DNA of 64,000 nt from Thalassia testudinum. Its lineage: Eukaryota; Streptophyta; Magnoliopsida; Alismatales; Hydrocharitaceae. The first letter of the stretch is position 1. Every line of letters begins with the position of its first letter. The notes beneath the pieces are model-generated. The model saw only the letters and a list, made by a program, of their open reading frames with translations, searched no databases and was not told where the DNA came from. Made by a program: the position numbers and the translations under genes. This document shows, piece by piece, positions 11,443 through 22,814 of this stretch. The stretch covers positions 116,884,001 through 116,948,000 of the forward strand of contig JAZHRO010000013.1 in assembly GCA_037157565.1 (NCBI GenBank). The letters are read 5' to 3'.

Positions 11443-12640
11443 TGTACGTGGGGATATACATAGCATTTATACATAGTGCATTCATGCATTTAGTTAAAGC
11501 ATTCCGCATTGTATACATTTGCATCAAAAAAAAAAAAAGAACAAAGAGAAAAACATTTTGTATTATTGAGCTTAACTGGCTGGCCTTGCATTCTTAAGCA
11601 GACCAGAACTTTAGGTTAGACAAAGTTGATTTTAGGTGTCAAACTTTAGAAGCTAAGTATGCTACTAGCTTTAGACCTTTAGGGTCCTTTGTGGACTTAA
11701 AAACATAAGTAGGAGTTAAGTTGCGAACCATTCCTCAAGAGGTTGAGGAATGAAATCTGGAGATTGAGTTAAAGGCTAGGTAGTACCTGCAGTCTTGTTC
11801 TACCTTTTGGTTTATGGGTCCTCGTAACCTAAGCATCCACATTTCACACACACTTGGTCTTGTGAAATAGTGATCACCCTAATTCATTTTTTAAAGAAAA
11901 GTTGGTTCTCCTAGTTTTGACTTAGGAGAAGCTTGAAAATACAATTTGTTTGGAAGAGTTACTGCCGCAGGAGAGGTGGAGTATATACTCACCTTGAGGA
12001 CCCGTTGATAACATGTCACCTCCTTGGTGCTTGTCTCTTTGAATATCCATCCTAGTGGGGGCATGTAAGCACATTGTGTGGTTCAGGTACCATGGACGAC
12101 ACTATCTCGAAGTGCCGATTACCACAGGCTTGAATTTGCTTAAGAAATCCATTGGTGATACTATCTCGAAGTGTCGATTGCCAGGAGTTCTTGGGTCGCT
12201 ATAGGCGGTGCTATCTCGAAGCATCGAAAGCCAAGCACCCTTCGAGGTACGGTGATGGGGATAATGAATCTGACACAGATCGTGTTGATAGCTGATCCAA
12301 GGTTAGACTTAGAGAAATCAAACAAAAATATATATATTAAAAAAAATCCTTTTTCCTTTCTAGGTTGGCAATCATACTAACCTCAAATAACTCAGATCAA
12401 TGCACATGCATGGATGCTTTAATCTCAGGGATTAATAAACCCTAGGGTAGAGTTAGAAATCAGGGAAACCTGTGCCTGTAACTCATCTTTAACCGACCTA
12501 GTTTGTAACTTGGCAACTACTTCGGAACCTTAGGTCTAAAGCTTCAACTTAACATGTTACTAAAGTAGGACCGATTGGGTTGGCTAGTCCACTTGGAGAG
12601 CTTGGTTATTGCTTGAGTTTTCTAGGGACTAGCAAAAACT
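11443..12640 (+). other. Element B 3' UTR
   Basis: Non-coding region with no ORF, collinear with the reverse complement of 35519-36700 in element I. It contains the three-unit CTATCTCGAAG repeat. Confidence 0.75.
12102..12221 (+). repeat. Three-unit CTATCTCGAAG repeat in B 3' UTR
   Basis: CTATCTCGAAG occurs at 12102, 12161 and 12211, each time preceded by g-a/g-t-a/g-c and followed by a TCGAtt/TCGAaa-like segment and GCCA. The same three units, with spacings of 59 and 51 bp, occur in reverse in I (36080, 36021, 35970), so the array is a conserved family feature. Confidence 0.8.
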
Positions 12641-12655
12641 AAGCATGAGGGTATT
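12641..12655 (+). other. Polypurine tract of B
   Basis: AAGCATGAGGGTATT directly before the 3' LTR. It corresponds to GGCATGGGGGTATT in I and GGCATAGGGGTA in H. Confidence 0.75.
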
Positions 12656-12906
12656 TTATTAGCCCATATTTGTGGGCTATTTAAGTATTTAAGTGCTTAG
12701 ACATTAAGTTAATTTTAACATTTAGATAGCATACATTAGGATGTAAATAAATTAATTCATATTTTTAGCTTAAGTGCATAATTCATGTGTGGCATCCATA
12801 TCTAAATGCATTTAGAATTAACCTAGAATTGCATGCATTTGATTAGTTAATTAATTAGGTGCATTACCTATATTGTTTTAATTAGCATAGAAGTTAAGGA
12901 GTTATG

Positions 12907-12914
12907 TATAAATA
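12907..12914 (+). promoter_or_regulatory. TATA box of B 3' LTR
   Basis: TATAAATA within GTTATGTATAAATAATCC, about 250 bp into the LTR. The identical context is found in both LTRs of I (35260-35267 and 44879-44886, minus strand). Confidence 0.65.
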
Positions 12915-13162
12915 ATCCTAATTATCTTTTATTATTCTTTTCCTTCTGTAGGAATGGCTCCACCTCTCCTCCTCCAGCCATACCTTCTTAATGGCCATGA
13001 GAAGTGGATCTACTCCCGCCTCTCCATTTCAATCCCATGTGCATGGCTACAAAAGGACGAGGAGACGACCGTGCAATGGGAGACACCGCCCCACTCCACC
13101 ACTATGCACTCCACTCCACCATCGTGGTCTCCAAGGCCGAGCTCCACCACACCGTGGGTCGG

Positions 13163-15383
13163 TGTTCGTGATGCGTAAAGCGCATATTTGATAGGAAAAC
13201 ATCATAGTATAGTGCGCAATATGATCAGGCAAAGATATTCAATAAAAGATAACGGGACTTGAGTCCCGATCGTTCGTCTCTAGGAGGTGTTTGTTTTAAT
13301 TTTGAATTTGAACTTTTACCGCTCTACTCTATTTAAAATCACACGTCAGTTTATGATTATTATGTATTTAAGTATGACATGCTTAGTTGCAAGAATATCA
13401 GGAATTAAAAATAGGCAACATTAATCACGAAAAAGATATTGCAATGAGCTCATGGTGATTCTCAACACATAGACATATATATATATAGAACATATATTTT
13501 TCATTCATTCATTTGGAGAGTGTTTGCAACATGAAACGTAGAGGAAAGCTTGTATAGAAATGCATAAAAATGTAAATCTAGCTATCAAAAAATGATCGCA
13601 TACAAGAATCTATAGGGGGATTTTACATGCATCATTGGGGGAGAATAACAACTACACTAATAAGCAATAAATAAAAGCAGTAAAACTATGAAGAGCATAA
13701 ACTACTAATCTAGATCTAGCAGAATAGAAGGGCATTCAGAGGTGGTCTTCGATGGTCTTGGAGTGGTGGATAGGAGAAAGAGGGGTGGCCAATGGAGCTT
13801 AGGTCGGCCCATGGAGAGAGGTTGGAGGAGTGATCCAACATCCTAGCATGGTGTCCTTCATGGTGGTGCTCAGCTTGTGGAGATGGTGGTGGCTAGCCTA
13901 AGTGGAGGTGGATGGAGCCAGGCAAGTATGGCCAAAAAGTTGATGGGTGCAAATGGCCACACCTTAGGTCTGTTTATAGACCTAAGGGAAGCTCTCTAGA
14001 GAATTATGGAATTCTCTAGAGAGGCCTACGGTGGGAGCTCGTGGGAGAGTGAGAGAGAGAGGGTGGATGGTGGGTTTTAGATCCACCAAATGTGGATCTA
14101 AAAATTGAATGGCTCTTGGTTGCTAATTTTGGCAACCAAGAGAACCACACATGGTAGAGAGTTCTAGAGAACTCTAGGCTAGGTATTTTCGTGTGGATGG
14201 TGTGTGTGGGTGTGTGTGGGTCGAAACTTAGGTGGCTAGGTTGATTAGGTTAGGTTCTAGTGTGTTTAGGTCAAGGTATGTCTCAAGTTAGGGTTATAAA
14301 CCCTAATTCACTAGGGTAAAGTGTAATTAAACTAAATACAAGTTTAATTGGGTGTGTGGAAACTTAATTGTGAGTAAGAAAAACTCAATTAATATAGGTC
14401 TAGGTCAATTGGACTCTCACTGAGTCCAACTGGACAGTGTGTGCTGAGATCAGGGCTCAATTGGACTCAATGAGTCAAATTGAATAGACTGATGGAATTG
14501 ACTAAGATCCTAGTCAATTAGGTTTAGTGAAGAACTAATTAGGTCCTTAGGGAGGCCTAGAGGTGAGGTAGTAGGGTTAGGGCACCTTAATTTAGTTTCC
14601 TATGGGGTTGGAATTAGGTTTAGGGACCTAGAGATCCAAGATCAAGGCTTGAATCTCAAAACAGGAACTGGAGAGTAGTATCAGATGTCTAATAATAGTG
14701 TTAGATGTCTTATACTCAAAAATAAGAAGTCCAGACTTGTTGTCTGGACGTCTAATCAGAGTCAGTAAGGATTCAAGGTTCTGTCTTGGGTATTCTACAG
14801 AAATTGGATGTCTGACCAAGTGTCTAGACATCCAATAACACTGCAGAAGTGGGTTTAAGGTGTGCGGGAGTTGGCTAAGGGTTCTGGATGTCCTATAATT
14901 CATCTAGACATCCAGATAAAGGTTGGAATTAGGGTTTTAAGGTTTCCTAGGGTGCGGTGACCTAATATAAGGGTGGCTAAGGCTTGGGGAAGTCTCTAGG
15001 TTATCCTATGGCTAGGATGGACCTAAGCTCTTCACATTTTACTACTTTATTCCTATTTAATAGAATAACAAACCTTAACTCCCTTACATCATTATTCCTA
15101 CATCTAATCTAAGTCTTTTGCTCCAACTCTGCTGCAACACCCATTATTCTTGATCTAGCTTCAGATCCTATTCCAGATCCAGCACCAGATCTAGCTCCTG
15201 ATCAACTTATTGCTTGCAATTGACATAATGCACTTAATCAGCACATTATAACATTATTTTATGCATAGCTAAAGTAAAGCAGTAAAGCTGCAGATAATGC
15301 CTATGCATGCATGAATTACCCTAACTTATGCTAAGTCCTAGCTTAATTTAGGTCAATTAAGACCTCTGATTACTGCGCAATCA
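13163..15383 (-). mobile_element. M1: solo LTR inserted in B's 3' LTR (2,221 bp)
   Basis: The near-perfect TSD is gtcgg (13158-13162) and gttgg (15384-15388). Minus-strand ends are TGATTGCGCA... and ...CACGAACA, i.e. TG...CA. It is homologous along its length to M2 (52264-54578), inserted at an unrelated site, which confirms both borders. There is no ORF, and a TATA-like TATAAACA on the minus strand at 13971-13978. The body of the element that made these LTRs is not in the window. Confidence 0.88.
14803..14836. repeat. Inverted repeat in M1
   Basis: Arms ATTGGATGTCT and AGACATCCAAT are separated by 12 bp. The M2 counterpart (about 54020-54052) reads ATTGGACGTCT ... GGACGTCCAAT: the changed base pair is T-A in M1 and C-G in M2. 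Confidence 0.7.
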
Positions 15384-16789
15384 GTTGGTGAGGTAACAGC
15401 TCACCGCGCCAATACGGTAAGCTTGGCCATCACCGTGCAACTACCAGATCACCCTCCCTGTCCACGCACCACCAACACCATCTTCTTTTTTTTCTTCTTC
15501 TTCCTCCACTGGTTTCAGAACAAAACCATCCCCACATCCTCCTTGTTTCACCTCTGTGCCACACCCGTAGTAGCGCGCAACCTCCTGCGTGCACTCCCTC
15601 ACCACCCCCATGTGACAGACCTCCACGATCCAGCCCCTAGTGCAATCCCACACGTGCTATAGTAGCCACCACAACCACACTCCCTACAGCGCGTGTCGAT
15701 GCTCGTAGCAGCAGTGGCCGTATGTCCTTTAGCCCATCGGTCGTCACCCTCGTGTGTAGAGCTTGCGCTACACCTGCCTCTCCACCCATGCGCAGAGCGC
15801 GCTGCACCTTCACCCATGCACAGAGCATGCCTGCACCTCTGCCCGCACGTCCTCCAGTAGCTCAGCCAGCATGCCCTTTAGCTGCTCCACCCATGCCCAG
15901 CGTGCGCTCCCTTAACATTCCAGACCGCATGCCCTTCAGCAGCTCCAGCCGTGCACATCTCCGACGTGCATAACAGGTAGTGCATGCGCCCCTTGCTAAC
16001 TAGCCTTACCCACGTGCCCACGCTCTCTTTTGTTGCGCACACCATCTAGCATCAGCACCCATCTTCTTCTTCGTCTTCTCCTCCAACTAACCGAATGAAA
16101 CCTAAAGTTATTGTGGTCCTCCCCCATGAAGCCGCCACATCTTGCCTCGGAGCTTTGTACCATCAACATCAATAAACTCACCTCGACCTCAGGAACTCGG
16201 CCACACCCTCTGAAGGCCGACAGCAGCCTGCCCACGCCGGCGAGCCGCCGCCACCATTGCTGGCCTTCCTTGTCGCCGACGAGACCACCGACGACAGTTC
16301 GATGCGCTGTCACCGCCCACGCATAGCCCTCGTCATGGCCAACCACCTCCGAGCTCTGCACACCCGACCATAGCCTCCTCATCGTGTACGCACAAAGGGA
16401 GCAAATGCTCTGTTTCTTATTGTTTTAACTTTTACATTCACATGCCATTTCCACTCTTTTTATTTTGAATTTCTTAATTAAATATTATGGCTAATTAATG
16501 CAAATGACCTCCCTTTTTCTCATAAATGCCTGTTTAGCATGATCTCTTGATGTTTTCTTAATCTGAAGGCAGATTTGGCTTGATTTCTCGATGAAACTAA
16601 TCGTGAACATCTATTTTCAACCTATTCAAGTTTAAATAGGTCATTGCCTCCCTGTGGACACAACCCGCTCTCTTGTGAGCGGTTTAATTTTAATTTTAAT
16701 TGCTTTGATTAGTCAATTTTCCACCACTTAGAAATACAATGATAAATCTTCTTAATCATCATTTTTGAAAGCGAAAAATCAACTTGTCA

Positions 16790-18785
16790 GCCTGCTCAGA
16801 GAGAATCACCTTCGTCGGAGTGGGTTCTCTCGGTTTATGCTTTTGGTTACATAGTTCTTTTGGAAATTTAGCATAAGCTGGGATGTGCTTAATAACATCG
16901 AGCGATGGAATATTGATCTCTACGCTCTTGAATAAATCCAAGAGCTCCTCATTGCAATCTAGGGTTTTCTTCTTGTTGGTTTTCAATAGGGCTTCAGGGA
17001 AGGGGATATGGGTGGGATTTTCAATTTTTGGTCCCTGGGTCTTATTGTCTTCTTCAATCTCCTCTTCTCTCTCAAGCTACCCAAGGTTTTGGCATCTAGA
17101 AGGTAATTTAGGATCCCGAGTTTGCTTTCCACTTCTTAAGGTGATAGAGTTTGCAGACGCATACGGGTTTGAGTCCTGAGATGTGCTAGTGAAGATTGGA
17201 GGTCCTTGGTTAGTCATGTAACCAGAAGAAGAATACGAGGGACCCTGCTCAAGCACCTGAGCATGTGCATGTGAGTACCTTTGATTCTCGTACCCTTAGG
17301 CTCTATTGCCCTAATTTTGCACATTGCATAGGTTGGGTACGAGTTGGGATGGCAGAGATCCAGGTTGTCGGGTGTTAGCAATTAACCTGGATTGCAAGTT
17401 ATCCAATGATGTCTTCATTTGCTGCATAAGATGAAGCATCGACCCTTGCATTTCCACCATCTGCCGATTTAAATCAGCCTACCCTGCAGATTGTTGGGCA
17501 TTCCAAGATGGCTGAGTAACCGGTCTCGGGGGAAACTAGGTGTATACTTGACCCTAACACATAGATTTTTGAGATGCAAAGTTTCTAGGTCAAGTTTGGG
17601 TCTGTTGCCCCTGATTTTTCCAAGAGAAGTTAGGGTGGTTCCTCCATCTCGAGTTATAAGTGTTGGAATACGGGTTGGACCTAACATTCTCCTACATTGC
17701 ATATGCATCCTCATAAGACAAGGATGGAGAGAAAGAAGGATCAGAAAAACTGGGATCAAAGTCCCCAGTTTGGCACCCATAAGGTTCCAAGAAATCCTGG
17801 CTCAAAGGTTGAGCCAAATCAAGTTGGTTCACGAATTCCTGCCCCATGGGAGCTCATGAGGAATGGAATACCGAATTTTGGGATTGAGTGGGTTTAGAAG
17901 TGTTTCCTGAATTCCCAGACATCCATTCTTCCAATTTCTTAGCAACCAAGTCCATTTTATCTAGTTTATTACAAATTAATTCCATGTCAAATGAATGAGA
18001 ATCCTGGATCTCATTAGCACTTGACCTAGTTTGTTGGGACCAGTTGAGTGCATCCATGGAGGCATGATTAATTGAGTTCTCGCTCATTTCCTCAAACAGA
18101 TCATATGCGCTATTTTCATCCTTGTTGAGGAAATTGCCTCCGCAGGAGGCATCCACGTGATTATGGAGTTGCTCAACCAACCCGTGATAGAAAATATGCA
18201 TGAGTTGCCATTTCAGCACCTCGTGGTGTGGACACTTCCTCAAAAGTTCCTGGATTCGCTCCTAGGCACCATGAAACAGTTCCCCGACCACTGGGCGAAA
18301 GTGGTAATCGCCTGTCGCAAGGCATTGGTCCTTCTGATAGGAAAGAATTTCTTCAAGAAAGCCAACTTAAGAGTAGCCCAGGTTTCAATCGGCCTTCCTA
18401 TAGTTTGGTACCAATGTGCCACCTTATCCCTGAGAGAGTAGGGGAAAAGCCTCATGATCATTTGCTCTGCGTTCACATTCCTTGCACTGGTGGTCTGAGC
18501 CAAAGTGGTTAGATCCTCCAGGTGTTGGAAAGGGTCCTCTGAGCCAAGCCAATGGAAATGCTTAATCAAACTTAAGACATGGGACTTGGTTTCAATTTCT
18601 TCGGTGAGAATCATGACGCTGGGACGTTCCCCATAGTTTGAAGGATCATAAAAATCCTTCAAGGGCTGAGCGCCCTGACCATGCATACATTGGAACCATT
18701 GTTGCATCTGCTGCAATTCTTCCAACTACCTCTGAATCAGCTCCTGCTAGTTCGGGGGCGAGGGAGGTGGTTGTTGATTAGCCAT
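16790..18785 (-). pseudogene. gag: gag of element E (decayed)
   Basis: Starts at the ATG at 18785 (MANQQPPPSPPN). Two stops follow within about 20 codons, then the capsid core is open from 18725: LKDFYDPSNYGERPSV, IKHFHWLGSEDPFQHLEDL, WATLKLAFLKKFFP, and CPHHEVLKWQLMHIFYHGL in another frame from 18243. Downstream come VDASCGGNFLNK and the Athila-type block NPYSNTYNSRWRNHPNFSW (near 17640), then DLFKSVEINIPSLDVIKHIP (near 16930) ahead of where protease would start. No CCHC zinc knuckle was found. Gag would form the cytoplasmic virus-like particle. Stops such as TAG in place of CAG are consistent with C-to-T decay. B interrupts just after VILSEQA. Confidence 0.88.
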
Positions 18786-19159
18786 GGGATCTGCTTGTCT
18801 ATAGGTCAACCTCCGCCTCCTAGGATGGTCCAAAGGTCTTTCCAATCTAGGATTCAATGACCTCCTTCCAAGCATACACTGGAAAGAAAGTTGGAAGGAT
18901 GGGAAAAAGAGGGAACCTTGTGGCATAAGAATACAAGCTTGTCCTTAGATGGGGTAGCCTAAGGTCTACTGACTCTCAGAATCCATCCTAAGATTGTGGA
19001 CGATTTACTCTACTTATGTCTAGGCAGTCCAACAAGTTAGAAGGAGGGACTGGGGAGAAGGTTCTTCCTTTGGCTTGTGCCACCGATTCCTAATGTACCC
19101 CCTAGCTGTGGTCATTTGACGCTAGTCCCCTAGCTAGACATCAGATTGACTAGTATAAT
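18786..19159 (-). other. Element E leader, gag-proximal part
   Basis: Non-coding. Matches H leader sequence at about 51850-52040 in reverse (for example 'ccttctccccagtccctcc'). It ends at the D insertion; TSD copies are ataat (19155-19159) and ataag (29737-29741). Confidence 0.8.
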
Positions 19160-21435
19160 TGATCGCATTTTAGCGTGGTTTGTTAATTTAGGATTTTAAG
19201 TCGTTGCAACACACAAAAATGGATTCACTTTTAAATTTATATTCCTAGATAGGGGGGTATCTAGGGTCATCCAAGGAGACCAAATGTTTGCAAAATTAAA
19301 TCCCTTTCTTGGAAATCAAGTTCAACTTTCTTTTCGGTGTTTTATATATATGATTTTTATAGGTTTTGAAATAACGGCAATACGAAGTTTGTTGATAGCA
19401 GGAAAGTAACTACTACCCTATTTCAATAAAGCTAACCCTAAGGTGACTGGTAGAGCCTCTCCCTAAGCTCACCCTAGGCACGTAGAGGCCTAGAATAATT
19501 AGGGAGAGGTAGTGAAACAATTGCTAGGCAAAATTTGTAACAAGTTATGCAACAGAAATTGAAACAAGGAAATTTGAATTAAGTCAAAATTGTGCACACA
19601 AAACCTATAGAGGAATGCTTCTACTCTACTTGAAAATACAAGAAAAATAAAACACAAATCCTCTAGATATATGGTGAAGAAGAGGGCTTCTTGCTCCAAG
19701 CCAAGTAGCTCCTTGACTTGAAAAGACAACTCCTTCTTCTTCTTGGTGTGAGATGCTCCTCTAAATGATGTCCTCCAAGGTGGTAGCTACCACCTTTAAT
19801 TCTCCTCCTCTAAGGGTGGATGTCCACCCTAGGTTCTTCTCCTTTGCCTGGCCATCTTCCTTGAAGTTGCATGCTCCTCCTCCTTGGCGTGGCATAAGTT
19901 GAAGAAAATGGGGAGAAAAAGGCACCAAAGGGGCAGGTGATGTGGCCCTTAAATCTTCCTCTCTACACCTTCTTCTTGGTCAAGGTGTAGGCGGATGTAG
20001 GTGTAATTAAATACAAATGGAGGATGAAGAAAATGTGGGAAGATAGGTAGGTATATATAGTGTAGGAAGGGGGGGCATAGGTGGCTCTTGGAGTGGATGG
20101 CTAGGATAGGATATGGGGGGTAGTTGGGGTTCCTATGGCTAAGGGTGATTGGTGCCAACCCAAGGGGTACCTAGGTGGTGGTTATGGGTGGTGGCACCCC
20201 TTGAAGTTGGCACCAAAATGGCTTCTAGAAGGGGGGCTTAGGTGGTGCCAAGTAGGGTTCTAGAAGGAGGGGTTGGTGGATGGCTAGGATGGGTTGTAGG
20301 GTTATGTGTAGGGCCATGATGTGGGGGTGTTTTGGAGGGAAAAGGTGGTGCCAATACGGAGGTAGTTAGGGTGGTTTTGGTGCCACTTTATGGTGTCTTT
20401 TGGAGGTACTGGGTAGGCTAGGATGGTGCCAAGGTGAGGTGGAAGTAGGGGTAGCTTATGTGTAGCTTAGGTGGAGCTAGTTGGTGGTGTTGTTAGGTAG
20501 GGATTTTAGGTGGTAAAAGCCAAGGGAGCTGGAGCATAGCGAAGCTAAGCTAAGATAAGCTAAGATAAGCTTGCTTAGCTAATAGCGGAGTAGAGGAGGT
20601 GGTGTTCTAGCTAGGGTTTGGAGGGAGGAGCTGGATTTGAAGAATCTGGAGTTGAAGTGGAGTTGGTAGCTACTGAAGAGGTCAACATGGGGCTACTCTA
20701 GCTGGCTTAGCTTGCTAGTTCTTTGCTAGCTACTAAGCCAAGTTAAAGTGAGCTGGCTTCTATTGAATGGAGCTGAGGTGAGCTGGGTCTGCTGCTCCTG
20801 GGGAGGATTGAGCTGATTGAGACAGGTAGGGTAACTTAGCTCAACCAAGTTGAGCTAAGCTGAGTTTCTGGGAGCTGGACTTGAGCATCCTGAGTTGGGA
20901 TGAGTTCTTCTTCAGCTAGATGGAGTTGAGTGGAGCTGGATGTAGCTGGATCTGAGCTAGCATGAACACCAGTCAACTCTGTTGAGCTACCTAGAGCTCC
21001 CTGTGGACTAGTGTGAGTTGAGATGAGCTAAACTCAACTAGGCTGAGCTGGATCTGAGCTGACCTGAGCTAGGGTAAGCTAAGATGAGCTCTCTTGAGCT
21101 GCCATTCAACTGAGATTAGCTAAATGAAGCTGGGATGAGCTAACCCTTATCCAAGTGAGCTAGGTTCCAGTTGTGGTGAACTGGATCAAGCTGAGTTTCA
21201 GTTAGTCTGAGCTCCTCTTTCACCATTTGCCTTCTTGAGTGCTAGGGTTTTAGGGATCTGTATATCTATTCATCCCTAACACTCACAAAAAAATATAAAA
21301 AAGATAATAAAAATTGCAATGCATGCCTAACCTAATTAATGCCTAAATGCAGCCCAAAAACCCATTTGCGGAGTAAAATCCTTAGCGCTAGGTTTGTTTT
21401 AATGCATAAGAATGATACTAAACTAGCATTTATCA
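19160..21435 (-). repeat. 3' LTR of D (2,276 bp)
   Basis: Ends TGATCGCATT and GCATTTATCA on the plus strand. Minus-strand TATA-like TATATATA at 20052-20059. Contains an AGCT-rich domain (20520-21240) and many TTGGCACC/GGTGCCAA motifs at 20130-20450. Confidence 0.92.
20520..21240. repeat. AGCT-rich degenerate repeat domain of the D LTR
   Basis: About 700 bp packed with GAGCT/AGCTGA/TAAGCTAAG words. AGCT is its own reverse complement, so the tract is dense in short palindromes. It has counterparts at 28790-29520 (other D LTR) and, reversed, at 32600-33240 (K LTR). Confidence 0.85.
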
Positions 21436-22814
21436 TACCCCCATACTTATCCTTTACTAGTCTCTTAGATAAACTTTAATTTTTTTGAAAAATGGAATCT
21501 TTTGGGAAATCTTATTTTTAGGACTTTTGAGGAGAAAAAGATTAAGGGACCTTGGTTGATCTAAACACAGGAGGCACATGATTTGTTAAGGATAAACATC
21601 GGGATTTGTTTTTGGATCCAACCATTAGACAAAATGGGTTCAATATATCCTCGAGAAGATTCACAAATTAACCCCTTGTTAATTCAGATGACTTGAAATT
21701 TTTGTTTTTATGATTTTTCTGGCTCATGAAATTGATTTGCAACTTGCAAAATCCTTTATAACCTTGTGTCCGTGCTTGTGAAAAGTCAACATTTATAGGG
21801 GCATGTTAATTCATTTATTTATTCTTTTTTTATCTCCCCCATGCTTATTTTTAGCATAGTATTACAACAGATGTGTCGGGATCATCATTCCCGTTACCAA
21901 TCCTCGAGGGGGCTCTAGTGCCAGTACTACGGGATAGCACTATCCATGACACCACCCGGGAGCTCACAATCCCAAAACACAATGCGATGTAAAGGGGAAC
22001 TCCAAGCAAACTCAAGCTCTTACTTCGATACTATAGGTAGTAACATGAGCTGCTAAAATGCACTTTAATGCTTCGTCTAAAGATATGAAATATAGATATG
22101 GAGCAGCGCCGAGGTAGTAACATGTTGACATCGCATCCTCAAAGGAGGCATTTTCCTCCTTCTTGGTGGTGGGAACTCAAACCAATGATCTGCTTCAGAC
22201 TTTTACTAAGTCCAAACAAGGTAATTTTTCAATTTTTTAGTTATTTTTAAGTGTTGGCTTGTGTGTGAAAATTGACACAAGAAATTCCCCAAGACATGCA
22301 AGTTTTTGAATAAGAAACTAAGCCAAATACTTTCCATATTACAAAATAGGATCAAGTCACCTGAACTATCATGAGTTCAGGAGGAATTTTTAGAGAAGGA
22401 TATCTGATCTAGTCTAAAATAGACCCTGAAATTCTAATGATCAGATCCACATCCTCATCCCTAGTTTGTTAAAGATTAAATCCCATTGTCCCAAAAGTGA
22501 GTTTTTCGACCTTGGTCCCAATTTCAAAATTTTTCCTCAAAAGGTTTTCATCATTTTTACGGTATGCAAGTAATAAAATAACTAAAGAAAAATGCATGTT
22601 TTTAGGTTTTGAAAATCCTAAATCGATCATCAAATTTTAAAAACACCCTCCCATGCTTAAGATATGCAATGTCTTCATGCATTAGGAGGGAAAAGGGATC
22701 ACCATAATGAGGAGCGGTTGATTTTAGGATGGTCAAAACCTGGGAAAGGAAAGAAAAAAGGAAAGTAGGAAAAATGATGGGTTACCTCCCATCCAGTGCT
22801 ATCTTTTACGCCAT
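21436..22814 (-). other. Element D 3' UTR
   Basis: No ORF. On the minus strand it ends in the polypurine tract AAGTATGGGGGTA (21436-21448) next to the 3' LTR. It contains the pol-end module at 22646-22678. Confidence 0.75.
22646..22678 (-). promoter_or_regulatory. Pol-end module with internal purine tract (D)
   Basis: The minus strand reads ATGAAGACATTGCA, a short spacer, then GCATGGGAGGG. It is the counterpart of the modules in B, H and I, here about 140 bp past the protease ORF although pol is deleted. Confidence 0.6.

Larger units (their letters stand above)
7652..16789 (+). mobile_element. Element B: non-autonomous Athila-like element, partner of element I
   Basis: Plus-strand order: remnant of 5' LTR, PBS (8135), leader, ORF-X, 3' UTR, purine tract, 3' LTR. 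The leader (for example 8936-9000) matches the I leader in reverse (42620-42690). The 3' UTR (11700-12655) matches the I 3' UTR in reverse (35519-36500), including a three-unit repeat. The gag-pol space is filled by the shorter ORF-X region. B lies inside the gag of E; the right flank is gcctg (16790-16794) and the left TSD copy is outside the window. It is interrupted by A at its 5' end and by M1 in its 3' LTR. Confidence 0.88.
12656..16789 (+). repeat. 3' LTR of B, split by solo LTR M1
   Basis: Begins TTATTAGCCCATATTTGTGG (the family consensus in I is TGATTAGCCC) and ends AACTTGTCA. Without M1 and one TSD copy it is about 1.9 kb. It carries a TATA box at 12907. GC-rich reading frames of about 60-130 codons at 15420-16380 overlap on both strands, lack motifs and are not called. 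Confidence 0.88.

Noticed and set aside
15423..16382. Several 60-130 codon frames on both strands
   Set aside because: Part of B's 3' LTR; GC-rich shadow frames without motifs.
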